Shown here: positions 25,295-34,048 of the stretch, piece by piece | Layout: every line of letters begins with the position of its first letter | Position numbering within the stretch: the stretch's first letter is position 1 | The notes under the pieces: model-generated | The model's input: the letters and a program-made list of their open reading frames with translations, nothing else | Told to the model about the DNA's origin: nothing | Databases searched by the model: none | Position numbers and translations under genes: made by a program | NCBI GenBank assembly: GCA_021775555.1 | Contig: JAJFHP010000057.1 | Coordinates: forward strand, 62,001-126,000 | DNA length: 64,000 bases | Reading direction: 5' to 3' | Origin: Hyphomicrobiales bacterium | GTDB taxonomy: Bacteria; Pseudomonadota; Alphaproteobacteria; Rhizobiales; Methyloligellaceae

Positions 25295-25330
25295 GCCGGG
25301 TGCGTTTGGGCACAGCCCGAGGCACCCGGC
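25295..25330. terminator. Bidirectional intrinsic terminator between convergent genes
   Basis: GCCGGGTGC at 25295-25303 pairs with GCACCCGGC at 25322-25330. An A-run at 25285-25293 provides the U-tract for transcripts from the HlyD side. The plus side has a weaker T/C-rich tail. It lies between the peroxidase and hlyD stops. Confidence 0.85.
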
Positions 25331-25353
25331 CTCATACTTCTTTTCCTGTCTTG

Positions 25354-26379
25354 TTATTCTTCCATGAAAGCGCGGCCGAAGCTCTTCAACAGCGGTGCCA
25401 GCAGATAATCCATCACGCTGCGCGTGCCTGTCATTATCGCAACCTCCACAGGCATGCCGGGCATAAGTTTGATGTTGTTGAACCCTGATACTTCTTCATC
25501 CTCAAGACCAATGCGCGCGAGGTAATATTCCTGGCCCGTGACTTCGTCTTTCAACCTGTCAGCGGAAATAGAATCGACCGCGCCGGGCACCGGTGCCAGC
25601 AGCCGGGCGCTATAGGGTGTCAGACGTACATGGGTCTTGAGACCTGTTTGCACGATGTCGATATCGTTAGGATCGACCCGGGCTTCGATGACGAGTCTCT
25701 CTTCCTTCGGTACGATGGAGAGCAGTTCTTGCCCGGCCTTGATAACGCCGCCGGTCGTGTGCACCTGCAGCCCAATAATGGCACCGGAAACAGGTGCTTT
25801 AATCTCGGCCCGTTTCATGGTGTCAAGATTGGCACTCAGGCGAACCTCATCCTGTTTCTTTTGGCCTGTGATCTCCGCAAACGAGCGTTTCAGGGCAAGC
25901 AGGCGCGGCTTGCGCGAGTAACCTTGCCTGAGCAGGGACTCAACGCTTTTCAGCTCTTCCCTGATCAGACTGGCTTGCGTTTTTGCCGAAGCAATTTTTG
26001 CGCGCAACAGTGTGTTGGTGGCCTCGATCTGGATCTGATCCAGAATGAAAAGCACATCGCCACGATCCACATGCTGCCCTTCGCGAACCCGAATTTCTCT
26101 GATGATGCCGCCTTCGAGATGCTGGACGATCTTGCGGTTTGTCTCAAGGCTGACCTGGCCTTGAGCGATTGCCGCGCTGGCCAGTGGGGCATTCATTGAC
26201 CAATAGGTGATGCCGCCGAAAAACAGTGCCAGGACGCTCACGCCGGCAAGGGCGAGTTTTCCGGTTTTTGCGCGCTTTGGAACAGTTGACTGGCGCGGCG
26301 GTGATACCGGCATGGGGTTTGCCAATTCCTGTCTTTGACGCAGGACCAGAGATGTAGCTGAGTCGTTTTGATCTTTCAT
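25354..26379 (-). CDS. Type I secretion membrane fusion protein (HlyD/PrtE family)
   Basis: The product is 341 residues. One transmembrane helix at about 42-62 is followed by a lipoyl half-motif (QHLEGGIIREIRV). A rather short coiled-coil hairpin (about 118-185) and a second lipoyl half (IKAPVSGAIIGLQVHTTGG) come next, and the beta-barrel ends with MPGMPVEVAIMTGTRS. It would bridge the ABC transporter to an outer-membrane TolC, which is not in this window. The hairpin is shorter than in most PrtE proteins. The gene overlaps the ABC gene by 4 nt and converges on the RTX peroxidase, its likely cargo. Confidence 0.92.
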   Translation of the reverse strand: MKDQNDSATSLVLRQRQELANPMPVSPPRQSTVPKRAKTGKLALAGVSVLALFFGGITYWSMNAPLASAAIAQGQVSLETNRKIVQHLEGGIIREIRVREGQHVDRGDVLFILDQIQIEATNTLLRAKIASAKTQASLIREELKSVESLLRQGYSRKPRLLALKRSFAEITGQKKQDEVRLSANLDTMKRAEIKAPVSGAIIGLQVHTTGGVIKAGQELLSIVPKEERLVIEARVDPNDIDIVQTGLKTHVRLTPYSARLLAPVPGAVDSISADRLKDEVTGQEYYLARIGLEDEEVSGFNNIKLMPGMPVEVAIMTGTRSVMDYLLAPLLKSFGRAFMEE

Positions 26380-28091
26380 TGTGCGATGGCCCTTGGTTTT
26401 TGTACGCGGGTGATGGTTTCGAGCACATCGTCACGAGGACCGAATGCACCGACCCGGCCCTCCTGCAGAACGAGGAGCTTATCAACTGCCCGCATCACAT
26501 TTGGCCTGTGAGATATGACAATGAGCGTCACACCGCGCTCAGAAAGAGCGCAAAGTGCCGTCAGCAGCCCGTCTTCACCGAAACGATCAAGACTTGCATT
26601 GGGCTCATCCAGCACCACGAATGCGGGGTCGCCATAGAGCGCCCGGGCCAGTGCGATCTGCTGCCGCTGGCCGCCGGAGAGCTGTGCCCCGTTCTGGCCG
26701 ATCTGTGTGTCATAGCCTTCTGGCAAAGCCAATATCATGTCGTGAACGCCGGCCTGGCGCGCTGCGCGTATGACCGATGTGTCATCGCCCTCGCCAAGCC
26801 GGGCAATATTATCCCTGATTGAGCAGGGAAAGAGTTCAACCGACTGGGGAAGATAGCCCACGTAATTGCCGCGGTCCTCGCTCGCCCAGTGCGCCATATC
26901 TACACCGTCCAGGCGTGCATGGCCGGACGATGGGGCCAGGCTTCCAACCAGCATACGCGCTAGGGTGGTTTTGCCCGATGCAGTCGCACCTATGATGCCG
27001 AGGCTTGAGCCCGCGGGAAGTGAAAAGGAAACATTGCTCAGCACCGGCTCGCGGCCCTTTGCAGGCGTGCAGGTGATCTTCTCGACGGCGAGCCGGCCTT
27101 CCGGTCGCGGCATTTGTGTCTGCGAACTTGAAACGGCTGCCCCTTTGAGCACCTGTTTTATATCGGAAAAGGCCTGCCGGGCCGTGACGATATTCCGCCA
27201 CGAGGAGATCACCATGTCGACCGGAGCGAGGGCGCGCGCCGCCAGTATAGATGCAGCCACGATGGCGCCGGCCGTAAGCTCGTTGTTCAAAACCAGCATG
27301 GCCCCGGTGCCCAGTACAGCGATCTGCAATGCGTAGCGAAGAAACCTTGAGATTGATGAGATAAATCCGCCGCGCCTGCTGGCGCGGTCTAAGGGCACAA
27401 GCGCCAGTTCATTCCATGCTTCCAGACGTCCACGCAATCCTCTCATCATACCCATTGCATTTACGGCATCCGCATTTCGGACAGCCTCGGCACTCAACAT
27501 TTCGGATTGGCCCGTGGCCTGTTCCGCCTCGCCGAGCGGGCTACGGATAGCGAGCTCGTTCAGCAACACCAGTGTCAGAAGAACAAGAGCTCCCGCCACG
27601 ATGATCCAACCCAGGAGCGGATGCAGCAGGAACAGGGCAGCAATAAATATGGGTGTCCACGGCGCATCCATAAGTGGCTGGACGGTGGAGCCTGACAGAG
27701 TTGATCGCAGGGTCGTGATTTTTCGAAGCGTCTGGACGGATGTCTGCCTCCCCGCCTGACTCGCCGCCAGACCGGCACCCAGCACAGCCTCGCGCAGATG
27801 GCGGTCGAGCCACCCTGAAACAACGACCAGAATGCGCGAGCGAATGAAATCCAGGGCCGCATAAGCAACGAATGCAGCCAGGGCCAGCAGCGTCAGGTAG
27901 AGAAGCGTCTCCTCACTCCGGCTGGTCAGAACCCGGTCATAGACCTGCAGCATGTAAAGAGGCGCGGCCAGCAACAGCAGGTTTGCAAACAACGAAAAGA
28001 AGCCGACAAGCCCAAACGCGCCGTATAATTGCGTTCTGGCTTTACGCAAGGCGCGTAAACCGTCAATGCTCTTGGTTGCAACATTACTCAT
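26376..28091 (-). CDS. Type I secretion ABC transporter (PrtD-like permease/ATPase)
   Basis: This 571-residue protein fuses a six-helix ABC permease (about 20-310) and an ATPase. The ATPase has Walker A GATASGKTT, signature LSGGQRQQIALARAL, Walker B FVVLDEPNASLD and the H-loop VISHRP. It lacks an N-terminal peptidase-like C39 domain, as in PrtD-type exporters of RTX proteins with C-terminal signals. It is the first gene of the pair with hlyD. Export of the RTX peroxidase is the natural role from position, though export of unlinked proteins cannot be excluded. Confidence 0.93.
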   Translation of the reverse strand: MSNVATKSIDGLRALRKARTQLYGAFGLVGFFSLFANLLLLAAPLYMLQVYDRVLTSRSEETLLYLTLLALAAFVAYAALDFIRSRILVVVSGWLDRHLREAVLGAGLAASQAGRQTSVQTLRKITTLRSTLSGSTVQPLMDAPWTPIFIAALFLLHPLLGWIIVAGALVLLTLVLLNELAIRSPLGEAEQATGQSEMLSAEAVRNADAVNAMGMMRGLRGRLEAWNELALVPLDRASRRGGFISSISRFLRYALQIAVLGTGAMLVLNNELTAGAIVAASILAARALAPVDMVISSWRNIVTARQAFSDIKQVLKGAAVSSSQTQMPRPEGRLAVEKITCTPAKGREPVLSNVSFSLPAGSSLGIIGATASGKTTLARMLVGSLAPSSGHARLDGVDMAHWASEDRGNYVGYLPQSVELFPCSIRDNIARLGEGDDTSVIRAARQAGVHDMILALPEGYDTQIGQNGAQLSGGQRQQIALARALYGDPAFVVLDEPNASLDRFGEDGLLTALCALSERGVTLIVISHRPNVMRAVDKLLVLQEGRVGAFGPRDDVLETITRVQKPRAIAQ

Positions 28092-28261
28092 GGGCGGCCC
28101 TCAATATTTTCAACATTTGACGCTTTGACCGGCATCACGGAAGGCACACCCCTCCATGACCGGGACAAATCCCGTGCCATTCACAAGTGCAATCCGCATG
28201 CCATCAAATGGTTATGTTGTTTGGTGGAAATTGTGCCGTTTTGCACGATTCTGGAGGTGAG

Positions 28262-28385
28262 AACGTCCGCAATTGGCACAAAACGGACATTCCAGCTTAT
28301 GTGGATTCATGTCCGCTTTCGGGGGTAATGCGGACGTAAAAGGGGGCAAGGCCCAATGTCAGCTTATGACCCAAAGCGGACATAA
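28262..28385. repeat. Dispersed palindromic repeat, copy 4
   Basis: The segment runs GTCCGCAATTGGCAC, AAAACGGACATTCCAGC, ATGTCCGCTTTCGGGGGTAA and CTTATGACCCAAAGCGGACAT. It matches 31915-32036 closely. The rest of 28092-28448 shows no gene. Confidence 0.7.
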
Positions 28386-28448
28386 AATTGCAGGACCTGG
28401 AATGCCTGCATTTCGCTGGCTTGGTACCAAGTGAAATTCTGAACTGGA

Positions 28449-29825
28449 TCACTGTCCACGTTTTGTCAACTCGGCAATGGCGCGGCGGCTGCCGGAGCCA
28501 ATGTTGCCGTCTATCTTGCCGGTATACACCCCCGCTTCTTTGAGATTTTTTTGAAACTCCTTGCGGAACGCCGGGATCCATTTCCATGGCCTGCGCATGA
28601 TCTTTTCGGCTGCCTGGAAGCTCTTTGAGCGTATGGCGAGTATCATCCAGTCTGCAGCTATTTTCGGGTTGACGGCAACACCCTTGCCCTCTTCATAAAG
28701 TTCGGCAAGAATGTACATAGCCTCGGCTTCACCGGCACTCGCAGCTTTCTCCCACCACCGCTTCGCTTCAACCGGGTTTGCCGAAACGCCAATTCCCAGT
28801 AGGTAGTAATATCCAACATGATGCATGGCGACGGCAAGTCCCGCCTTTGCGGCCTTAAGCTTCCATTCAAAGGCCCGTTCGGTATTTTTAGCGAGACCCT
28901 TGCCTTGATCATACAATTGACCGAGCAATTGCATCGCGATTGGCAAACCTTTGTCAGCAGCCTTGCGGAACCAGTGCGCGGCTTCGAAAAAATCCAGCCA
29001 CGTTCCGTTGCCGTTGACATATTTCATCGCCAGATCAAAGGCCATGAACTCGTCAGCCGTGTCGGCTTCTGCCGCTTTTTTTGCCCACTCAAAAGATTTT
29101 TGTGCGTCCTTGGGCACGCCTTGACCGTTAGCATAAAGTCGGCTCAACGCCGACATGGCGATAACATTGCCTGCATCTGCGGCTTTGCCGAACCACTCCG
29201 CTGCCTTCGTATCGTTTTTACGCTGTAATTGATAAATCAAACCGAGCGACGCCATTACTCCGGCATCGCCTTTTTCCGCGGCTTTTTCGTACCAGCGAAT
29301 GGCTTCGTTGAGATCCCTGGGAATGTCGTCTGAAGCATTGGCACTGCCTTCATGGTAAAGCCCCAGCGCGCCCATGGCCTGCACATTGCCAGCCAGCGCC
29401 TGATTCCCGAGGGCGGCAAATTGCTCGACGGTGAATGTAACTGGCGGAATTGAAAGCTTTTCAATATCCACATCCGACGCGCCATCAGGGGAAGCCATCC
29501 CGGCGGCCTGTGTGCCACCCTTGACCCCCGATACGCAGCAACTGTTCGTCGCCTTCGGTGGAACACCTGATTTCAGCCAGCATCTTGCCAGCGGATACCG
29601 ACTGTCGGGCCTCACAAAAGTCCAGGCCTTGCATCGACTCTCTCCTTCGCACACTCGGCGGCAGTCGTCGGGCAACGGCTTACCCAACCAGAAACTCCGA
29701 TAGTCCTGACCCGGCCGGTCCGTGTTCCGTTCGTTTGCGGAGGCTTTAATGCTGATGAGCGCGCTGCTGCACAATAACGGAACGAAAAATACGAGCGCTA
29801 AAGAGAGAGTCCGACATGCATTCAT
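28449..29825 (-). CDS. Exported protein with PAN-like, Sel1-repeat and peptidoglycan-binding-like parts
   Basis: The product is about 458 residues. A signal peptide (LSLALVFFVPLLCSSALISI) is followed by a PAN/apple-like Cys segment (DCRRVCEGESRCKAWTF, CWLKSG, CCVSG). Then come seven or so Sel1 repeats with GLYHEGSAN, GLIYQLQ and ALYANGQGV-type cores. The last 40 residues include GVYTGKIDGNIGSGSRRAI, which resembles a peptidoglycan-binding domain. Sel1 arrays usually mediate protein contacts. I start at the ATG at 29825 because the signal peptide follows at once and AAAGG lies upstream. An ATG at 29876 overlaps the preceding stop by 4 nt and is the alternative. It closes an operon of three exported proteins of unknown role. 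Confidence 0.85.
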   Translation of the reverse strand: MNACRTLSLALVFFVPLLCSSALISIKASANERNTDRPGQDYRSFWLGKPLPDDCRRVCEGESRCKAWTFVRPDSRYPLARCWLKSGVPPKATNSCCVSGVKGGTQAAGMASPDGASDVDIEKLSIPPVTFTVEQFAALGNQALAGNVQAMGALGLYHEGSANASDDIPRDLNEAIRWYEKAAEKGDAGVMASLGLIYQLQRKNDTKAAEWFGKAADAGNVIAMSALSRLYANGQGVPKDAQKSFEWAKKAAEADTADEFMAFDLAMKYVNGNGTWLDFFEAAHWFRKAADKGLPIAMQLLGQLYDQGKGLAKNTERAFEWKLKAAKAGLAVAMHHVGYYYLLGIGVSANPVEAKRWWEKAASAGEAEAMYILAELYEEGKGVAVNPKIAADWMILAIRSKSFQAAEKIMRRPWKWIPAFRKEFQKNLKEAGVYTGKIDGNIGSGSRRAIAELTKRGQ

Positions 29826-29872
29826 GACAATGCCTTTCGTATCAGATGCTCTATCGCAAACCCGGTAATGTT

Positions 29873-30985
29873 TCATTGACCTGCCTCATTGGCGTTGGAG
29901 GAAAAGCAGATGGCATAAGAGACGGACTTGGCTGTCTGCGCCGTGGCACAACTGTGAATCCCGGCGAGGTCAGCTAATTCCTGGTAGCGGATATAAGGCG
30001 CGATCATGTAGCGCGTTGCCCCGTCGTGATAGTGACCGAGGCGGCCAATTTTATTTTTCAGGTCCGGCTCAACCTCGAGGATTGCCCGCTTCAGGCTGTC
30101 GCCTTCTATGAAGTTATCGGGCAGTTGATCAAACGGTCCGTCGAACTGTGTATTGAGGCGCTCACTCTCTTCATAAACCCCAATCAGGAGTTTCCGCGCA
30201 GCGCGATGATCCTCATAAAAGGCGAAGCCCGTGCGCATACCTATGCTGATGCGATCCGATATGCCGGTTGGAGCAAGCCGATCGGCCACTGGCGCCGTCT
30301 CATCGAGCACATAGTGAAATATTTTCGCACGTGGATTATAGATCAGGAAGAAACGAATGCCTGACTCATCAAAGACCGGCCCCAGATATTGTTCTCCAGC
30401 AACGAGGGTCTCTCGTGGTGGCATGAGGTTTGAAAGGTTGTTGAGTTCAAACACAACGGACGACATGCCATGCTTTACCCGGTAAACGAGTTGATCGAGC
30501 TTCACAACTTCAACGCCTTGCGATCCGCCAAGCACCATATGGGTCACAGCACTTGTGCCCATCCAGGGCGTTTGCCGGCGAAAATAGACGAAGTGCAGCT
30601 TCCCGTGATCCCGGTCCATGGCATCCAGCCGGAGATTGCCAGCGTAGGGTACGCCGCCATGAAGGAAGGTGAAGTAGTAGTAATTCTCCGTCGGATAAAC
30701 CATCACCCGTCCAGGCAGGCTCGCCAGCACATAGGCAAAAACAGCCTTTGGGCTGGAAATTTGCAATCCCCCGGATGCCCTTAGCGCCTCGGCGATCTGG
30801 TTTTCATTGGTAACGAGAGCTGGTCGCTGCGGGGCTGAGGTGAGTTGGCCGGGTTCTGCTGCTTCACTTATGGATACAATGGCCATGGTGAGAAGCAAGG
30901 TCGCGAACAGAACAGCCGACAGGGCGACACTCCACGTGTGAAGGGCGCTTAATCCTCGTGTTGAATTGATGCTGGCTGGAGACAT
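29873..30985 (-). CDS. Exported protein of unknown function
   Basis: This is about 370 residues with an N-terminal hydrophobic segment (WSVALSAVLFATLLLTMAIVSI) that could be a signal peptide or anchor. The rest is a mixed beta-rich sequence with aromatic blocks such as NYYYFTFLHGG and LHFVYFRR, and two C-terminal cysteines (HSCATAQ, AICFSSN). I do not recognise a family. The ATG at 30985 fits the hydrophobic start. It sits 39 nt after the gene at 31025 and overlaps or abuts the Sel1 gene, so the three are probably made together. Confidence 0.8.
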   Translation of the reverse strand: MSPASINSTRGLSALHTWSVALSAVLFATLLLTMAIVSISEAAEPGQLTSAPQRPALVTNENQIAEALRASGGLQISSPKAVFAYVLASLPGRVMVYPTENYYYFTFLHGGVPYAGNLRLDAMDRDHGKLHFVYFRRQTPWMGTSAVTHMVLGGSQGVEVVKLDQLVYRVKHGMSSVVFELNNLSNLMPPRETLVAGEQYLGPVFDESGIRFFLIYNPRAKIFHYVLDETAPVADRLAPTGISDRISIGMRTGFAFYEDHRAARKLLIGVYEESERLNTQFDGPFDQLPDNFIEGDSLKRAILEVEPDLKNKIGRLGHYHDGATRYMIAPYIRYQELADLAGIHSCATAQTAKSVSYAICFSSNANEAGQ

Positions 30986-31024
30986 ATCGCTCTCTTCAAC
31001 AGGTTGCCCAGAGGGCATCGAATA

Positions 31025-31699
31025 CTAGGGGACATAGCCGGGGCGGGAGGACGGATGCGGGCGCCTCTTCTTGGAGCCCTTTTTAATGATGCCCTGGATA
31101 ATGATGCCGCCAATGATCGCAGCCGCCTGTGTTTGCGCTGTGCTGTGGCCACGCTGGGGCGGTTTGCGCCTGTTCCTCAGCGCCTGTGATTGTTTTGCAG
31201 AGTGCCTGTAAGTCGGTGGTTTCCTGGTGGTCCGGGTCGTTGGTGCTGGTTTGTTCGGATCGGGTTCGGCGCCCGTCACTACCCACTCAGTAACTTGTTC
31301 ACTCAGGGCAGTAGTGTATCTCTCACGCGTTTTTTCGCAGAGCCTTTTAACTTCTCTCAATTCGGCCAAGTTTGCCTTCAGCATTAGCCTTAGTCTTTTA
31401 AGAGCAGAATATTCATTGCTACAAAATACGCTTGCAGATTCCGTTGTTACGGATCCCTCTGGCCTGGCTTTAGAAAAATCACGCAGACACTGATCGAATT
31501 TTAATTTGATGTAATCATGATAATCCAAGCCTCGCTCTATACGAGCTACATCGGCCTTGTATAAAGCGCAGGCCGTTTGGTACCGCCCCCATGCTTCCTT
31601 GATATCATGACCAGCGTTTGCGCGTTGAAGTGGAAGCGCTGTCAGCAGCAGGGCTGCGAAACCAATCCGGGCTATGAAAGAGGGCATATGCCGGGACAT
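31025..31699 (-). CDS. Exported basic protein of unknown function
   Basis: The product is about 224 residues. A signal peptide (FIARIGFAALLLTALPLQRANA) precedes a helical domain (about 25-135) with four cysteines (TACALY, DQCLRDF, VFCSNEY, RLCEKT) that could form two disulfides. A basic Pro/Thr/Arg linker and a hydrophobic patch AAAIIGGIIIQGIIKKG lie near the C-terminus. No family is recognised. AGAGG upstream supports the ATG at 31699. It is the first gene of the three-gene unit. Confidence 0.8.
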   Translation of the reverse strand: MSRHMPSFIARIGFAALLLTALPLQRANAGHDIKEAWGRYQTACALYKADVARIERGLDYHDYIKLKFDQCLRDFSKARPEGSVTTESASVFCSNEYSALKRLRLMLKANLAELREVKRLCEKTRERYTTALSEQVTEWVVTGAEPDPNKPAPTTRTTRKPPTYRHSAKQSQALRNRRKPPQRGHSTAQTQAAAIIGGIIIQGIIKKGSKKRRPHPSSRPGYVP

Positions 31700-31914
31700 T
31701 ATCTTACCTCTTGCAATGTTTCTCTTTTTGACCACGCATGAACACCCAGAGAATCGGGCTCCATGTGCCTTACTCCTCCACTTTCCCTGCTCGGATGATA
31801 ATCCTAAGCAGCCAGCCCGAATGCGCATTGATTTGCGTCAAGCAAGAGGGTCATATCACCGCCCGGCATCTAGAATCCGAGCCCGATTCCGCCATCCCCG
31901 GATTGATTCAAGTC

Positions 31915-32036
31915 ATGTCCGCTATTGGCACTTAGCGGACATTCCAGCCTATAGGGATTTATGTCCGCTTTCGGGGGTAAAACGGACATCAAATGCGCCT
32001 CCTCACAATATCTTCCTATGACCCCAAGCGGACATG
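31915..32036. repeat. Dispersed palindromic repeat, copy 5
   Basis: ATGTCCGCTATTGGCAC, TTAGCGGACATTCCAGCC, ATGTCCGCTTTCGGGGGTAA and CTATGACCCCAAGCGGACATG follow each other as in the copy at 28262. It lies between divergent operons. The rest of 31700-32162 shows no gene, apart from a hairpin GGCGGAT/ATCCGCC at 32127-32153. Confidence 0.7.
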
Positions 32037-32162
32037 ACAGATTCCACGATTGCTGATAGCTCTGATCTGGATGGTCAGGACCTGCGTGATAGATGCGCCA
32101 CATTTGTCCATATTGGAAAATTGGACGGCGGATAATTTTTTATTTGATCCGCCTCAAGGGTA

Positions 32163-33314
32163 GTGAGTGACGCGATGCTTAACGAAAACGCATTTGATAC
32201 TGATGAAATTCTCGATGGCATCATTGCCTGGGCGGGTGTGGAAAGCCCCACGCATCACACCGTGGGGGTAAATGCCATGATGGATCTCGCCGCAGGTTCG
32301 CTGGAGGATCTGGGTGCGGAAACGCATCGTTTGCCCGGCCATGACGGTTTCGGTGACGTGGTGAAAGGCCGGCTTGCTGGTGGGGAAGGGGAGACAGGGT
32401 CCGGCATTCTTGTCCTCTCCCATCTCGACACGGTTCACGAAGTGGGGACGCTGGACACCAAGCTTCCAATCCGCCGCGATGGCGACCAGGTTTTTGGCCC
32501 CGGCATTCTTGATATGAAGGGAGGGGCAAGACTTGGTATTGAGGCCATGCGCGCGCTCCAAAGGGCAGGCGTGCCGAGCAAACTCCCTGTCACATATATG
32601 TTCACGCCAGACGAGGAGGTTGGCAGCCCTTCGTCACGCGCGCGTATCGAGGAAGAAGCCAAAAAGCACAAATATATTCTCGTGCCTGAACCGCTGCGTC
32701 CGTGGGGAGATGTGGTAACAGGCCGTCATGCCATCCAGCGTTTTTTTGTGCGTACTCATGGCGCACCATCCCACGCCGGATTGACCAAGGCCCAAGGGCG
32801 CAGCGCCATCGCCAAAATGGCGCAGCTCATCTCAACGATTGAAGCGATGACCGACTATGACCGGGGGACCACTTATTCCGTTGGTACCGTTCATGGCGGA
32901 ACATTCGTCAATGTGGTTGCCGTCCAGTGCGAGGCCCAGGTTCTGTGCGTTGCACCCAATGATGAACTGCTTGAGGAGGTGCGTGAAAAGGTCCATGCAC
33001 TGGCCGGTGAAGAAGACGGGGTGCGTATCGAAATCGAGCAGAGTGTTGTACGGCCCGTCGCCTATCCGCATGAGAAAACCATGCAGCTTTACGAGGTGGG
33101 GCGCGGGCTTGCGGAAGGGATTGGCCTGGAATTTGGCCATTGCCAGTCAGGTGGTGGCAGTGACGGTAACTTCACTGGCGCACTCGGTCTTGCAACACTA
33201 GATGGCCTTGGTGTTGGCGGTGCGGGGGCGCACACATTCGGGGAACATCTACTGGTTTCCACGCTGGTGCCGCGTTGCAGGGTGATTGCTGGACTGCTTG
33301 AAACACTGGAATAG
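32163..33314 (+). CDS. M20-family metallopeptidase (carboxypeptidase G2-like)
   Basis: The product is 383 residues. Metal ligands appear as H87 in LSHLDTV, D117 in GPGILDMKGG and E151/E152 in TPDEEVGS. A later His lies in AHTFGEH. The lid domain contains GAPSHAGL. This is the pattern of CPG2/ArgE-type exopeptidases or amidohydrolases that release amino acids from peptides or N-acyl compounds. No signal peptide is visible, so it is cytosolic. A GTG start at 32163 has AAGGG very close, and an ATG at 32175 is an alternative. It leads a unit with a GST-like protein and a CocE-type hydrolase. Confidence 0.9.
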   Translation: MSDAMLNENAFDTDEILDGIIAWAGVESPTHHTVGVNAMMDLAAGSLEDLGAETHRLPGHDGFGDVVKGRLAGGEGETGSGILVLSHLDTVHEVGTLDTKLPIRRDGDQVFGPGILDMKGGARLGIEAMRALQRAGVPSKLPVTYMFTPDEEVGSPSSRARIEEEAKKHKYILVPEPLRPWGDVVTGRHAIQRFFVRTHGAPSHAGLTKAQGRSAIAKMAQLISTIEAMTDYDRGTTYSVGTVHGGTFVNVVAVQCEAQVLCVAPNDELLEEVREKVHALAGEEDGVRIEIEQSVVRPVAYPHEKTMQLYEVGRGLAEGIGLEFGHCQSGGGSDGNFTGALGLATLDGLGVGGAGAHTFGEHLLVSTLVPRCRVIAGLLETLE

Positions 33315-33340
33315 GAGCGGGCAGGCAAGGAGTAAACGCC

Positions 33341-34033
33341 ATGATCGATTTTTATATCTGGTACACGTCGAATGCGCGAAAAGTGGCGATCATGCTCGAG
33401 GAGACCGGGCTGGATTACCAGACCCACGTCATCGACATCGGGCGGGGCGACCAGTTCACGCCGGAGTTCCTCACGATCAGTCCTAACAATAAAATACCGG
33501 CCATTCTTGATCCCGACGGGCCGGATGACGGGCCTATTGCGGTGTTCGAATCCGGCGCCATCCTCGTTTATCTGGCAGAAAAGACGGGCAGCTTTCTCCC
33601 AGCGAATGGGGCTGCCCGTTACGATGTCATTCAATGGCTGATGTTCCAGATGGCGAGTGTCGGCCCGATGTTCGGGCAATACAATCATTTTCATAATTAC
33701 GCGCGTGAAGATCTGGATTATGCAAGGGAGCGCTATACGAAGGAGTGCAACAGGCTCTACCGGGTGATGGAGAAGGCACTTGTGACGCGGGACTATATCG
33801 CGGGTGACTATTCAATCGCGGACATGGCGCTATGGCCATGGGCGAGCATTTTTGCAGGCCGCGGCCAAGACCCCTCCGAGGTGCCTCACGTCGTTGCCTG
33901 GGCGGAGCGGGTTGGTGCACGTGATGCGGTGAAGAAGGCTGTAGAGGTGGTAGGCGCCTCACCGCGCACAGGTCCCATCGACGATACACATTGGGAGAAC
34001 ATGTATGGCGCGACGCAGTATCTGGATCATTGA
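33341..34033 (+). CDS. Glutathione S-transferase-like protein (YfcG/YghU-like)
   Basis: The product is 230 residues. The N-terminal thioredoxin-like domain has YTSNARKVAIMLEE, with cis-Pro NKIPAI and the ESGAILVYLAEK glutathione-contact motif. An all-helical C-terminal domain includes YIAGDYSIADMALWPW. The N-terminal Ser/Asn arrangement resembles the Nu-class disulfide-reducing enzymes YfcG and YghU. It may work with glutathione on a disulfide or electrophile. It lies 26 nt after the M20 gene and 15 nt before the CocE-like gene. Confidence 0.9.
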   Translation: MIDFYIWYTSNARKVAIMLEETGLDYQTHVIDIGRGDQFTPEFLTISPNNKIPAILDPDGPDDGPIAVFESGAILVYLAEKTGSFLPANGAARYDVIQWLMFQMASVGPMFGQYNHFHNYAREDLDYARERYTKECNRLYRVMEKALVTRDYIAGDYSIADMALWPWASIFAGRGQDPSEVPHVVAWAERVGARDAVKKAVEVVGASPRTGPIDDTHWENMYGATQYLDH

Positions 34034-34048
34034 AGGCTCGCACCGGTC

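Noticed and set aside
31870-32103. Short minus-strand frame containing SVLPPKADINPYRLEC in the dispersed repeat.
   Set aside because: This peptide comes from the repeat itself, similar frames occur at other copies, and the region is intergenic.
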